From Deltaproteobacteria bacterium (GTDB lineage: Bacteria > Desulfobacterota > Desulfuromonadia > Geobacterales > JAJYBI01), in contig JAJYBI010000002.1 of assembly GCA_021779095.1 (NCBI GenBank), positions 62,001 through 126,000 of the forward strand: DNA of 64,000 nucleotides. Direction: 5' to 3'. The translations under genes were made by a program, and so were the position numbers. Position 1 is the first letter of the stretch, and each line of letters opens with the position of its first letter. The notes beneath the pieces were generated by a model that saw only the letters and a program-made list of their open reading frames with translations, was not told the origin of the DNA and ran no database searches. Shown piece after piece: positions 24,474 through 33,904 of this stretch.

Positions 24474-25817
24474 ATGAAGGAAAAATCCATCTACACCTGC
24501 CAGAAATGCGGCTACCAGTCCCCCAAGTGGTTGGGGCGCTGCCCCGACTGTTCCGCCTGGAACAGCCTGGTGGAGGAGGTGCGGTTCGGCGGCGCCGCGC
24601 CGGCTGCCGGCACCGACAGCAGCCCCGTGCCGCTCTCGGAGGTAAGCGGCACGGCCGAAATCCGCGTCCGCACCGGGATTGACGAGTTCGACCGGGTGCT
24701 GGGGGGCGGGCTCGTGGATGGATCTCTCGTCCTCATCGGCGGCGATCCGGGGATCGGCAAGTCGACCCTGCTCCTCCAGGCGATGAACCGCCTGGCGGAG
24801 AAAACCGGCACGGTGCTGTACGTCTCGGGCGAAGAGTCGGCACGCCAGATCCGCCTGCGGGCCGAACGGATGGGGGTACGGGCGAAGGATCTGTACATCC
24901 TCACCGAGACCTCGCTGGAGAAGATCATCACCCATGCCCACCGGCTGAAGCCGAAGGTGCTGGTGGTGGACTCCATCCAGACGATGTTCACCAGTGCGCT
25001 GGAATCCGCTCCCGGCAGCGTGAGCCAGGTGCGGGACTGCGCCGGCCGCCTCATGCTGTTGGCCAAGGGGAGTGGCCTGCCGGTGTTCATCGTCGGCCAT
25101 GTCACCAAGGACGGCGCCATCGCCGGCCCCCGGGTGCTGGAGCATATGGTGGACACGGTCCTCTACTTCGAGGGGGACGCCGGCCACCCCTACCGCATCC
25201 TGCGGGCGGTGAAGAACCGGTTTGGCTCCACCAACGAGATCGGCGTCTTCGAGATGCGGGAAGAGGGGTTGAGCGAGGTGGCCAACCCGTCTGAGCTGTT
25301 CCTGGCGGAACGCCCCACGGGGGTCTCCGGCTCCGCGGTCGTCGCGACCCTGGAGGGAAGCAGGCCGCTCCTGGTGGAGCTCCAGGCGCTGGTCACCTCG
25401 TCGTCCTACGGCACGCCGCGGCGCACCACCATCGGTGTGGACCACAACCGCCTCGCCCTTTTGGTGGCGGTGTTGGAGAAAAAGGTGGGGCTCACCCTCG
25501 CCGGCCAGGATATCTTTCTCAACGCCGCCGGCGGCGTGCGCCTCAACGAGCCGTCCGCCGACCTGGGGATGGTGGCGGCGGTAGCCTCCAGCCACCTGGA
25601 CCGCCCCATCGACGGCCAGACCGTCATCCTGGGGGAGGTGGGGCTGACCGGGGAGGTGCGGGGGATCACCGGCCCGGAAAAACGGGTGGCGGAAGCGGCC
25701 CGGCTCGGCTTTACCCGCTGCATCCTGCCGGCGGGCAACCTGAAACAGGTGAAGGTCAAAGGGATGGAACTGGTGGGGGTCGGTTCCGTCGAACAGGCAC
25801 TACAGCAGTTGTATTAA
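24474..25817 (+). CDS. radA: DNA repair protein RadA (branch-migration ATPase)
   Basis: RadA helps RecA in recombination by driving branch migration. The 447-residue protein has an N-terminal C4 zinc finger (CQKCGYQSPKWLGRCPDC), a RecA-like ATPase core (GGDPGIGKSTLLLQ; LVVDSIQTM), the RadA-specific KNRFGSTNEIG motif and a C-terminal Lon-protease-like domain (AGGVRLNEPSADLGMVAAV) without proven protease activity. The start MKEKSIYTCQ is chosen as the normal N-terminus. Divergent from rplU. Confidence 0.96.
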   Translation: MKEKSIYTCQKCGYQSPKWLGRCPDCSAWNSLVEEVRFGGAAPAAGTDSSPVPLSEVSGTAEIRVRTGIDEFDRVLGGGLVDGSLVLIGGDPGIGKSTLLLQAMNRLAEKTGTVLYVSGEESARQIRLRAERMGVRAKDLYILTETSLEKIITHAHRLKPKVLVVDSIQTMFTSALESAPGSVSQVRDCAGRLMLLAKGSGLPVFIVGHVTKDGAIAGPRVLEHMVDTVLYFEGDAGHPYRILRAVKNRFGSTNEIGVFEMREEGLSEVANPSELFLAERPTGVSGSAVVATLEGSRPLLVELQALVTSSSYGTPRRTTIGVDHNRLALLVAVLEKKVGLTLAGQDIFLNAAGGVRLNEPSADLGMVAAVASSHLDRPIDGQTVILGEVGLTGEVRGITGPEKRVAEAARLGFTRCILPAGNLKQVKVKGMELVGVGSVEQALQQLY

Positions 25818-25871
25818 ACCGTTTACAATCCGGACCCCAGATTTCGCTTTACTAATTTGCACATTTTTTTT

Positions 25872-25883
25872 ACTGTTTACAGT
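25872..25883. promoter_or_regulatory. Small palindrome upstream of the dksA-type gene
   Basis: ACTGTTTACAGT is a perfect inverted repeat 27 bp before the start codon in an AT-rich 90-bp gap that probably holds the promoter. Possible operator; weak evidence. Confidence 0.25.
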
Positions 25884-25910
25884 TAAAAGTCACCGAGCAT
25901 GGAGGGTCCT

Positions 25911-26267
25911 ATGGACCGGGAAAAATGTGAATACTTCCGTGGCGTGCTGCTGGAAGAGATGCGGACCCTGCTGGGAGAGGCGGGCAAGACCGTTTCCGAG
26001 ATGACGGTGGATTCCACCAACTTCCCCGACCCCACCGACCGGGCTACCCAGGAGTCGGACCGGAACTTCGAACTGCGCATAAGGGACCGGGAGCGCAGAC
26101 TGATCAACAAGATCAAGGAAGCGCTGGAGCGGCTCGACGAGGGCACCTTCGGCGTCTGCGAAACCTGCGGGGAGGATATCAGTGAAGGCCGACTCAAGGC
26201 CCGCCCCGTCACGACGCTCTGCATCGACTGCAAGATCGAGGAAGAGAAACGGGAAAAACTTCTCTGA
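25911..26267 (+). CDS. dksA: DksA/TraR-family zinc-finger protein
   Basis: DksA proteins bind the secondary channel of RNA polymerase and act with ppGpp on stringent-response promoters. The 118-residue product has the coiled-coil region (MRTLLGEAGK..RIRDRERRLINKIKEALERLD) and the C4 zinc finger CETCGEDI..TLCIDCK. The coiled-coil tip bears DPTDRATQESD, close to the DxxDxA motif needed by true DksA. ATG 25911 is chosen since GGAGG lies five bases upstream; an ATG 12 bp earlier is less likely. Geobacter-type genomes carry more than one DksA homologue, so which one this is remains open. Confidence 0.85.
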   Translation: MDREKCEYFRGVLLEEMRTLLGEAGKTVSEMTVDSTNFPDPTDRATQESDRNFELRIRDRERRLINKIKEALERLDEGTFGVCETCGEDISEGRLKARPVTTLCIDCKIEEEKREKLL

Positions 26268-26330
26268 GCCGACGCGACAACCTCCCCTCAAACCAGCCCG
26301 GCCGCCCATCGGCCGGAGACCGGGACACCA

Positions 26331-28649
26331 ATGGCCGGACAGGAACCCTACGGGCTGCTGCGCTGTGCGATACAGATTACCAATGACGCGACGCTGGCAT
26401 ACCCCGCCCGGCTCCGCTCCCTCGTCACGTTCATCGCCGACGCCGTCGGCGCGCTGTCAGCCACCATCTACCTCTCCGCCCCCGACCGCAAGCTCCTTCA
26501 CCAGCGGATATCGACGACCGGGCCGGCCCGGCTCGCCGGTTGCGCCATTCCGTTCGGCGCAGGGGTCGCCGGGGCCTGCGCCCTGGAAGGCTCCATTGTC
26601 AAAGGCAATCACGGCAAGAGGCATCCGGAAGAGGTCGTCACCCAACCCGCATCTGCTATCGTAGCCCTGCCGATAGGCGAAAGCGGTGTACTCGCCATCG
26701 AGACGAGTGAAGACACCATCCCGCCACTCCTGCCCGTACTCGAAGATATCGTGCCCGCAATCGACGGTGTCATCCAGCGTCTCACCATTTCGGATGCGTC
26801 CCGCCGCCGCGTCCGGACACTCGCCGCCCTCGGCGAGATCGGTCAGACCCTGAACCGGCCGCTGCTTCCCCGCAAGCTCATATCCCTGCTGCTTCAGGCC
26901 ATCCAGAAAAACGCCGGCTCCTGCGGCACCATTATCCGCCTCACAGAAGGCTCCAACCTTCCCCATGGCGTGTTTACAAAATTCCGCCGCCGGGTACAGC
27001 CTTACCGGCACGAACTGGAAGCGCACGAACACCGGATTGCATCCCGGGCGCTGGCCAGGGGAAAGACCGTTGTGCACCAGATCAACCGGCGCGGAGAACT
27101 CCCCCCGTCCCTGATATGCACCCCGTTGCGTATCGAGTCACGCATCCTCGGTACCCTTACGATTGTCGGCAAACAGTGCGGCGACGGCCAGCTCCATCCT
27201 TTCGACAACGAAGACCGCGAGTTCTGCGAAAACATAGCCACGATCGCCTCATCCTGCCTTGCCAGTGCGGCCAACTACCAGGAATCGATGCGCCTCTCCA
27301 CGGCAAACGACAAACGGCTCAGGGAGCTGTCCCTTCTGTACCGCCTGAGCGACACCATGCTGGGGACCGTCAGCGTCAACAAGTTGATCCACCTGACGCT
27401 GACCGCCCTGACCTCCGGCAGCAGCGCCATCTTTGAACGCGCCATGCTGTTCATGATCAACGAACGGTCCGGAACCATCCAGGGGATGCTGGGGATCGTC
27501 CGCGATGAGTCCGTCACGCCCATGATGCCGGTCCTCGATCACGACGACCCCCTGACCAGACGGTGGGACATCTCCGACGAAGCCATGGCCCGGCAGATCG
27601 CCTCCGAATTCAGCCGCCGTGTCCGGGAGACCCGCCTCCCCCTGGACCGCAATCTCAACATCACCTCCCGGGCGATCCTCGACCGCAAGCTGGTGCACGT
27701 TCCCGACGCGTCACGTGAACCATTGGCGGATCGCGAATTCACCAAACGATTCGGCATCTCGTCGTTTGCCGTGGCACCACTCATCGCCCGGGAGAAGGTG
27801 GTCGGCGTGGTCGTCGTGGACAACCCCAATCGTCAGCACGCCATCGGCCGCAACGAACTGCGCATTCTCAAGCTGATGGCAAGCCAGGCGGGCAAGGCGA
27901 TAGAAAACGCCATCCTGTATCACGAAATTGAGGAGGCCGGCCGTACCCTCGGCGAAGTACAGGAGCGGGTCATCCAGTCGGAACGGCTTGCAGCCATCGG
28001 CGAAATGGCGGCAGGCATTGCCCACGAACTCAAGGGGCCGCTTGTCTCCATCGGCGGATTCGCCCGGCGGCTGGAAAAGAAACTGGCGCATGACAGCCAG
28101 GAACTCGAATCCGTGGACATCATCATACGGGAAGTAATGCGGCTCGAACTGATGCTGTCCGACATCCTCTCGTTCTCGCGCAAGACCACCATCTGCTACG
28201 AAAAATGCGATATCGTCACCATCGTGGACCACTCCCTGAAGCTTGCCAAGGAACAGATCGCACGCCATGGCATTACCCTTGAGCGCCACAAATCCGCCGG
28301 AATTCCGCAGATTCTCGGCGATGCCCAGCAGTTGAAGCAGGTATTTCTCAACCTGTTCATCAATGCCGTCGAGGCGATGCACGAAGGTGGAACACTGGAG
28401 GTCATGGTGGAGCGGACCACCATGGACGAGACGCTGGCGGTGGCCGTCGTCGTTTCCGACACCGGCGGGGGTATCCCGCTGGAGATGCTCCACGACATCT
28501 TCAGTCCGTTTTTCACGACCAAACAGGGCGGCACGGGGCTGGGACTCCCCATCGTCCACAAGATCGTGACCCAGCACGGCGGCAGGATAAACGTCTGCAA
28601 CCGGGGGCATGGCGCCGAGTTCAGGGTAATCCTCCCCGAGCACCCCTGA
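26331..28649 (+). CDS. Cytoplasmic hybrid-less histidine kinase with three GAF-like domains
   Basis: The 772-residue protein has no transmembrane segment. Three GAF-like regions occupy about 10-160, 170-315 and 330-535; the third has FAVAPLIAREKVVGVVVVDN. A HisKA domain follows with His565 in GIAHELKGPLVSIGG and a HATPase domain with N-box FLNLFINAVEAM, DTGGGIPLEM, FFTTKQGG and GTGLGLPIV. It should sense small ligands, redox or light through GAF domains and phosphorylate an unlinked response regulator; none is encoded next to it. Follows the dksA-type gene by 63 bp in the same direction. Confidence 0.9.
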   Translation: MAGQEPYGLLRCAIQITNDATLAYPARLRSLVTFIADAVGALSATIYLSAPDRKLLHQRISTTGPARLAGCAIPFGAGVAGACALEGSIVKGNHGKRHPEEVVTQPASAIVALPIGESGVLAIETSEDTIPPLLPVLEDIVPAIDGVIQRLTISDASRRRVRTLAALGEIGQTLNRPLLPRKLISLLLQAIQKNAGSCGTIIRLTEGSNLPHGVFTKFRRRVQPYRHELEAHEHRIASRALARGKTVVHQINRRGELPPSLICTPLRIESRILGTLTIVGKQCGDGQLHPFDNEDREFCENIATIASSCLASAANYQESMRLSTANDKRLRELSLLYRLSDTMLGTVSVNKLIHLTLTALTSGSSAIFERAMLFMINERSGTIQGMLGIVRDESVTPMMPVLDHDDPLTRRWDISDEAMARQIASEFSRRVRETRLPLDRNLNITSRAILDRKLVHVPDASREPLADREFTKRFGISSFAVAPLIAREKVVGVVVVDNPNRQHAIGRNELRILKLMASQAGKAIENAILYHEIEEAGRTLGEVQERVIQSERLAAIGEMAAGIAHELKGPLVSIGGFARRLEKKLAHDSQELESVDIIIREVMRLELMLSDILSFSRKTTICYEKCDIVTIVDHSLKLAKEQIARHGITLERHKSAGIPQILGDAQQLKQVFLNLFINAVEAMHEGGTLEVMVERTTMDETLAVAVVVSDTGGGIPLEMLHDIFSPFFTTKQGGTGLGLPIVHKIVTQHGGRINVCNRGHGAEFRVILPEHP

Positions 28650-28700
28650 AATTTCCCTTTGCATGAAAAACTGGAATGAGTTATACATGTCACAACCTGT

Positions 28701-28776
28701 GGGGCTGTAGCTCAGCTGGGAGAGCGATGCGTTCGCAACGCATAGGTCGACGGTTCGATCCCGTTCAGCTCCACCA
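28701..28776 (+). tRNA. tRNA-Ala(CGC)
   Basis: A 76-nt cloverleaf: acceptor GGGGCTG pairs with CAGCTCC including the G3-U70 pair that identifies alanine tRNA, D-arm GCTCAGCTGGGAGAGC, anticodon stem ATGCG/CGCAT with loop TTCGCAA (anticodon CGC), T-arm CGGTTCGATCCCG, discriminator A and encoded CCA. It reads GCG alanine codons. The type I restriction island begins directly downstream, a usual position for integrated DNA. Confidence 0.97.
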
Positions 28777-28786
28777 CTTACAAACA

Positions 28787-28816
28787 AAGGGCCATGCTCG
28801 ACAGCATGGCCCTTTT
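28787..28816. terminator. Terminator after tRNA-Ala
   Basis: GGGCCATGCT-CGAC-AGCATGGCCC (28789-28812) followed by TTTT; A-rich on the other side, so it may also stop transcription from the convergent hsdR. Confidence 0.9.
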
Positions 28817-28856
28817 GATTTTTCTTTTGCGTGTCCGCTCGCTAATCCCCAGCCTC

Positions 28857-31800
28857 TTATATCGCTGCAGTCTCCAAAACCACCTTCGACATCTCCTGAC
28901 TTGCAAGAATCCGCATGATGCTTGAATCGAAGGCCCGTTTGAACTCCGGGTCCTGCGCGTAGCGCTTGTAAAGGTCCAGCTCTCGCTTGCGCTCCTGGCT
29001 GACCGCATTGTTGATCAGCTTTTCCAAGGCGATCCGGCGGTTCTGTTCATCCTGGTTATCGACGACCTGGGTCAGATAGTTAGGGTTGTTGACGACATGC
29101 TGGGCGATGTTGATGAACTTGATCCGTTGCTCTTCCGGCGTTGCTTCCCACCCTGCAAACCATCGCTCGTTGAATGCTTTGATTATCTCATTCAGCGGGT
29201 CTTTGGGCTCGTGGCCCCCGTGAATACCCCGCACATTCGGATTCTGTGGTTCAAGCTCGGAATCGCTGGCGTCAAGACCAATACTCTCCTTCAGCTTTAC
29301 CCGCTCCAGGCCGTAGGTCGAGAGGTCAACGCTCTCCAGCAGTTCATCCAGGGTGTCCTTGTCCCTGTCCTTGATCTTCAGCTTGGGAACGAGGAACTTG
29401 AGAAACCAGTGCAGTTTCTCCCACTCGATGTTGTTGAACGGCATGATGCAGGCGAGCTGGGCGTAGATCTTCACGAACTGCTTCGCCTTGATCTTGAAGT
29501 CGGCCTTGTCGTCGTCTTCCAGTTCCAGCTCTTTTTCGAAGCGTGCGGCGCAGGTGTCGATGATCGGGCTGAGCTGTTCCGCGTCGGCATTGGAGAAATA
29601 GAGGGTGCAGAACTGTTCCACCTCGTCCCGTTCGTAGACGCCGGCTCCGTCGAGCTTCTCCCTGACGTCGTGCAGCACGTTGACGTCCGTCGCCTTGGAG
29701 AGGGTCGTCGAGGTGTAGAAGGGGTCAAAGGCGTCCTTGATGTCGTCGGTGGAGTTGAAGAAGTCGAGGACGAAGGTATCTTCCGTGCGCTTGATAAGCG
29801 CATGGCAGCAGCGATTCAGACGCGATAACGCCTGCACTGCCAAGACTCCTTGCAGCTTCTTGTCCACGTACATGGTGGAAAGCTTGGGCTGGTCGAAGCC
29901 GGTCAGATACTTGTTGGCCACCACCAGCAGGCGGTATTCGTCGGAGTCGAATTTCTCCTCGATATCCTTTGACGGAAAGCCGTTGATGGTCTCTTCCGTG
30001 TACTCGATGCCATCGACTGTCTTCTTGCCGGAGAAGGCGATCATCGCCTTGAAGGGCTGCCCTTGCAGCGCATCACGCACGGCAAAATAATAGCGGATCG
30101 CCGTTTCGATGTTCCGCGTCACCACCATTCCCTTGGCCTGCCCCTTGAGCTTCTTCGGCCCCACCACCTGTTCCAGGAAGTGACTGGCAACAATGTCGGC
30201 TTTGACGGCGATGGTCTCCCTGTGCCCCTCCACATAGGCGCGGAGCTTCTTCTGTGCCTTGGCGCTGTCGAACAGGGGGTTATCGCGGATCGATTTTTCG
30301 ATCTGGTAATAGCTCTTGTAGGTGGTGTAGTTGGCCAGCACGTCGAGGATGAACCCCTCCTCGATGGCCTGCTTCATGGAGTAGAGGTGGAACGGCCTGA
30401 ACTTTCCTTCTGTCGTCTTCTCCCCGAACCGCTCCAGCGTAGCGTTCTTGGGGGTGGCGGTAAAGGCGAAGTACGAGGCGTTATCCCGCATCTTGCGCTT
30501 CTTCATGATCTCCAGAATCGCATCCTGCACCTCGTCCTCGTCGGCCCCCAGGGTACGGTTCAGGGTGTCGGCAGCGGAGCCGCTCTGGGAGCTGTGCGCC
30601 TCGTCGATGATGACGGCAAACCGCTTGTCGGAGAGATCGGCGATGCCGTCAACGATGAAGGGAAACTTCTGGATGGTGGTAATGATGATCTTCTTGCCGC
30701 CCTCCAGCGACAGCCTCAATTCCTGGGAACTGGTGGCATGGGCGACGATGTTCTTCACTTCGGAGAACTGCTTGATGTTGTTCTTCAGCTGCTTGTCCAG
30801 TACCCGGCGGTCGGTGACCACCACCACCGAATCGAAGACCGGCCTGTCCCCATCCGTGGTGTAGACCTCGATCAGCTGGTAGGCGGTCCAGGTGATGGAG
30901 TGCGATTTGCCCGAGCCGGCGGAATGCTGGATCAGGTAGGTCTGCCCCACACCCTGCTCCCGAATCTTCTGGATCAGCTCCCGCACGACCTCCAACTGAT
31001 GGTAGCGTGGGAAGATCAGAGTCTTCTTCTTGAGCGGGTCGCTCTCCTTTTCTCCCACCAGCTTGGCAAAGTGCTCGATGATGTTAGCCAGGCTCTGCCG
31101 AGTGAGGACCTCGTTCCAAAGGTAACTGGTTTTATGCCCGGCGGGATTCGGCGGATTTCCCTTGCCGTGCTTGTATCCCTTGTTGAAGGGGAGGAAGTTG
31201 GTCCGCTTCCCCTCCAGACGAGTGGTCATGTAGACGTCGTCGGTATCGACGGCGAAGTGCACTAGGCAGCGACCGAACTGCAGCAGCGGCTCGTTGGGAT
31301 CGCGGTCTTCCCGGTACTGTTTCCTGGCGTGGTTGGTGGACTGGCCGGTCCAGGCGTTTTTCAGCTCGAAGGTGGCCACGGCAATGCCGTTGATGAAGAT
31401 CACCATGTCGATGGATTTGAGGGGATCGGCCTGGGAGTAATGCACCTGCCGGGTGACGGAGAAGATATTCTGCTCGAAACGTGCGGCGACTTCGGGGTTG
31501 ATGCTGTTGTAAGGCTGGCTGTAGAGGAGGGTAAGGTGGGCGTCATCGATCCGCAGGCCACCTTTCAGGACCTTGAGGATACCTTCCTTCTCGACTTTCC
31601 GGTTCAACCGTTCCAGGACAAGCCGCCGCCAGTTTGGGCGGTCCTTGATCTTGGCCAGTTCATCCTCCTGGGTGGATTCGAGAAAGCTCCAGAAATGCCG
31701 GCGGTCGACGGCGAACTCCCGATCGAAGTCGCCCGAATCCCCCAACCAGTACCGATGGCCGCCGCGGTCCTGTTCGTTGGCTTCGGCTACGCCCAACCCT

Positions 31801-31886
31801 TCACGTTTCAACTGCTCGCGGCAGGTCCCGGTGAGGGCTCTCTCGATGCAGGCTTCCAGTGCTTGTTCGTTGGTTTTGGTGACCAC
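28857..31886 (-). CDS. hsdR: Type I restriction enzyme R subunit
   Basis: HsdR is the motor and nuclease of a type I restriction system: it translocates DNA and cuts unmethylated DNA away from the recognition site. The 1009-residue protein has a PD-(D/E)xK nuclease region with Asp160 and Glu174-x-Lys176 (FELKNAWTG), Walker A SAGSGKS (322-328), DEAH box VIIDEAHSSQSG, FTATPKN and the helicase motif AVQALSRLNRC, then a C-terminal helical domain. The GTG start follows GGGAGG. It is the last gene of the hsd operon and is separated from hsdS by a toxin-antitoxin pair. Confidence 0.96.
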   Translation of the reverse strand: MVTKTNEQALEACIERALTGTCREQLKREGLGVAEANEQDRGGHRYWLGDSGDFDREFAVDRRHFWSFLESTQEDELAKIKDRPNWRRLVLERLNRKVEKEGILKVLKGGLRIDDAHLTLLYSQPYNSINPEVAARFEQNIFSVTRQVHYSQADPLKSIDMVIFINGIAVATFELKNAWTGQSTNHARKQYREDRDPNEPLLQFGRCLVHFAVDTDDVYMTTRLEGKRTNFLPFNKGYKHGKGNPPNPAGHKTSYLWNEVLTRQSLANIIEHFAKLVGEKESDPLKKKTLIFPRYHQLEVVRELIQKIREQGVGQTYLIQHSAGSGKSHSITWTAYQLIEVYTTDGDRPVFDSVVVVTDRRVLDKQLKNNIKQFSEVKNIVAHATSSQELRLSLEGGKKIIITTIQKFPFIVDGIADLSDKRFAVIIDEAHSSQSGSAADTLNRTLGADEDEVQDAILEIMKKRKMRDNASYFAFTATPKNATLERFGEKTTEGKFRPFHLYSMKQAIEEGFILDVLANYTTYKSYYQIEKSIRDNPLFDSAKAQKKLRAYVEGHRETIAVKADIVASHFLEQVVGPKKLKGQAKGMVVTRNIETAIRYYFAVRDALQGQPFKAMIAFSGKKTVDGIEYTEETINGFPSKDIEEKFDSDEYRLLVVANKYLTGFDQPKLSTMYVDKKLQGVLAVQALSRLNRCCHALIKRTEDTFVLDFFNSTDDIKDAFDPFYTSTTLSKATDVNVLHDVREKLDGAGVYERDEVEQFCTLYFSNADAEQLSPIIDTCAARFEKELELEDDDKADFKIKAKQFVKIYAQLACIMPFNNIEWEKLHWFLKFLVPKLKIKDRDKDTLDELLESVDLSTYGLERVKLKESIGLDASDSELEPQNPNVRGIHGGHEPKDPLNEIIKAFNERWFAGWEATPEEQRIKFINIAQHVVNNPNYLTQVVDNQDEQNRRIALEKLINNAVSQERKRELDLYKRYAQDPEFKRAFDSSIMRILASQEMSKVVLETAAI

Positions 31887-31906
31887 GCGGCCTCCCTGCC
31901 CGATTG

Positions 31907-32182
31907 TCAGTACACCGTATCGTGGTCGCCCACGTTTACCGGGATGATCTCCTGATCCCGGATCAAAAACTCAAGGGTAATGCGATAGGAGAGATTGATG
32001 GAAACGGAATGCAGGCCGGACAGCCGGCCGGAGAGCGGATGCAGACGCAGCGAGGGGTGAAACGGGTTCGCCTCCATGAGCTGCAGCGTTTTCAGATACT
32101 GTTTTTCCAGTTCGGGATGTCGTTTCAGGAAACGGTACGCCCGCTTTTCGTACTGCTCCGTAAAGACCAGCGTCCATGTCAT
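31907..32182 (-). CDS. RelE/ParE-superfamily toxin
   Basis: The 91-residue basic protein has the compact RelE/YafQ-like fold: WTLVFTEQYEKRAYRFLKRHPEL, LHPLSGRLSGLHSVSINLSYRI and IPVNVGDHDTVY. Such toxins cut mRNA on the ribosome or, in the ParE branch, poison gyrase; sequence alone does not decide, though the YRI..VGDHDTVY ending is more like the mRNA-cleaving branch. Its ATG overlaps the antitoxin stop by four bases. It lies 20 bp upstream of hsdR, inside the restriction operon. Confidence 0.8.
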   Translation of the reverse strand: MTWTLVFTEQYEKRAYRFLKRHPELEKQYLKTLQLMEANPFHPSLRLHPLSGRLSGLHSVSINLSYRITLEFLIRDQEIIPVNVGDHDTVY

Positions 32183-32436
32183 CGCGCGGCTTTCAGGCGG
32201 GCGACATGCTCTTCCGGGCTTTCCTTGACAAAACGCCCTTCAGCCAGGTCGGCGCGGGTCTGGGCCAGGGCAGCTTCCAGCTCACATTCCCGCAGGTAGT
32301 GGTAATGCTCCATATCCATCACCACAAAGCGCTCCTTGCCGCGCACGGAAATAATCGCTTCCGGCTGATTGGCCAGCATCGCCTCGATGGCGACGACACC
32401 TTTCACTTTCAGATCGTTTGCCGATATGTACGCCAT
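32179..32436 (-). CDS. Phd/YefM-type antitoxin
   Basis: The 85-residue protein starts MAYISANDLKVKGVVAIEAML, an N-terminal DNA-binding half like Phd/YefM, then VRGKERFVVMDMEHYHYLREC and a charged helical C-terminal tail that would wrap the toxin. The start at 32436 follows GAGGAGG; a longer frame upstream would read through the promoter. Cotranscribed with the toxin gene from its own promoter. Confidence 0.8.
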   Translation of the reverse strand: MAYISANDLKVKGVVAIEAMLANQPEAIISVRGKERFVVMDMEHYHYLRECELEAALAQTRADLAEGRFVKESPEEHVARLKAAR

Positions 32437-32455
32437 GGGGTCCTCCTCAACACTT

Positions 32456-32483
32456 TTTATAGCATATTTAACCATGCCTTCAA
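32456..32483 (-). promoter_or_regulatory. Promoter of the Phd/RelE toxin-antitoxin pair
   Basis: On the minus strand TTGAAG (32478-32483), 16-bp spacer, TATAAA (32456-32461), about 20 bp before the antitoxin start, close enough for antitoxin autorepression. Confidence 0.6.
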
Positions 32484-32525
32484 CAGTGCTGTAAAGAGTG
32501 TTGTTTTTGATGCGCCTTCTACCTC

Positions 32526-32632
32526 GTATCCCCTCACCCGGCCTACGACCATCTCCTCACGTAGGGAGATGGAATCATTCCAATCCTTCTCCCCCCGGGA
32601 GAAGGTGCCCCGGAGGGGCGGATGAGGGGCAG
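32526..32632. repeat. Diverged family A repeat between hsdS and the antitoxin gene, copy 7
   Basis: Hairpin units CATCTCCTCACGTAGGGAGATG and CCTTCTCCCCCCGGGAGAAGG, ending in GGATGAGGGGCAG, match the diverged copy at 3888. It ends exactly at the hsdS stop codon, suggesting the repeat marks the left border of the inserted toxin-antitoxin segment. Confidence 0.7.
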
Positions 32633-33904
32633 TCAGATTCTGATTTTACCGGTAACGGCTTCGGCGATTATAACTGCTCGAAACTCTTTAATCCTCTCAA
32701 TCTCCTGAGCAATAATTTCTACAGTTTTATCGGTACACGAGGCGATCTCGGTAATTTCTTTAACAATCTCTAGCTGTTCGTCAACTGGTGGAACTATTGT
32801 GTTTAGAGTTTTAAACTCTGCCCAATACAGGCGTTTTCTGAAATCGGTTATCCCTTTTGAGAAACGATCCATCTGTCCAATAAATGAAGCTGTACGGTAT
32901 TGATATTCGAAATACTCCCCGTCAATCTGCTTACAAGGCGTTGCAATAATATAGGCAGGACTGACCTGTCCATCTGCTTTCACTACGCCAATAGCTCCCT
33001 GCCACGCCCTCATCATATTGAAAGCTATGTCTCCCGGATAAACGCGCCGATATGAGGTTTTGTCTTCAATTCGGACTTTAGATCGAATGTTTTCCGTCTC
33101 GTCTTGTTCGGTATCAGAAACTCCAGTATGGAGTGACACTGTCAGAATTGGCAACAATTCAGAACCAGACTCCTTGCGTTCAACAAACAGTTCACGGTTT
33201 TTCTTCACCTCCCAATGCGCCGGCACCTTCCCAATCCACTCAACACCGCTATCGTGCATGGGCGCAGCGGGATTCAGCCCCTTGGTCACGGCCTGATTGA
33301 TCAGAATGGCCTTCTGCTCTTTGAGCCGTTTGATCAGGCGCTGTTTCTTGGCAATGGCCTCGTCGACCTCGGCGGTCTTTTGGTCGAGGAAGTTGGCGAT
33401 GCGGATGCACTCATGGGCAGGCGGGCATGGCAAAAATGATCGACTTAGCTTTGCATAGTCAATGTTTTGCCCCTCACGGATGCCCGTTACAAACAGCTTA
33501 AGGCTCTGTATGAACTGGGGAGACTTCAGAAAATATTTGTAGTAACGAGCTTCTTCTTGGTTTCGTGGAGTAAGAACCGTATACGCTGGGCTTATGATGC
33601 CTTGATGGTAGGCGTACTCAATACCGCCTTCAAAAGAGCGAAGGCTGATTACAAAGTCCCCTTCCTTAACCAGCTTGAGCAAGTGGAAATCTTTTGTCGC
33701 TTCTACTGTACGTGCATCATAGTCGGTTTTACGGACAACACCTTGAGCCTGTGTTGCTGCAAGTAAGGGCTCATCCGGAAAGCCTTTTTCAACTCGCTCC
33801 TTGAAGAGATATTTATTTCTGAGCAAATTCCAGTGAGTTGGGATTTCTCCCAACCACTCTAGGTCGCTATCCCGATACACCTCGTAACGCGGATACGCCG
33901 TCAC
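32633..33904 (-). CDS. hsdS: Type I restriction enzyme S (specificity) subunit
   Basis: HsdS recognises the split target sequence and positions the methylase and nuclease. The 423-residue protein has two target recognition domains, each beginning with a WLGEIPTHW / WIGKVPAHW motif (about 14 and 215), separated and followed by long helices (FLDQKTAEVDEAIAKKQRLIKRLKEQKA and EIERIKEFRAVIIAEAVTGKI), the circular layout of HsdS. The GTG start overlaps the hsdM stop by four bases (GTGA). Codon use is more AT-rich than hsdM and hsdR, common for the variable specificity gene. The target sequence cannot be predicted here. Confidence 0.93.
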   Translation of the reverse strand: MTAYPRYEVYRDSDLEWLGEIPTHWNLLRNKYLFKERVEKGFPDEPLLAATQAQGVVRKTDYDARTVEATKDFHLLKLVKEGDFVISLRSFEGGIEYAYHQGIISPAYTVLTPRNQEEARYYKYFLKSPQFIQSLKLFVTGIREGQNIDYAKLSRSFLPCPPAHECIRIANFLDQKTAEVDEAIAKKQRLIKRLKEQKAILINQAVTKGLNPAAPMHDSGVEWIGKVPAHWEVKKNRELFVERKESGSELLPILTVSLHTGVSDTEQDETENIRSKVRIEDKTSYRRVYPGDIAFNMMRAWQGAIGVVKADGQVSPAYIIATPCKQIDGEYFEYQYRTASFIGQMDRFSKGITDFRKRLYWAEFKTLNTIVPPVDEQLEIVKEITEIASCTDKTVEIIAQEIERIKEFRAVIIAEAVTGKIRI

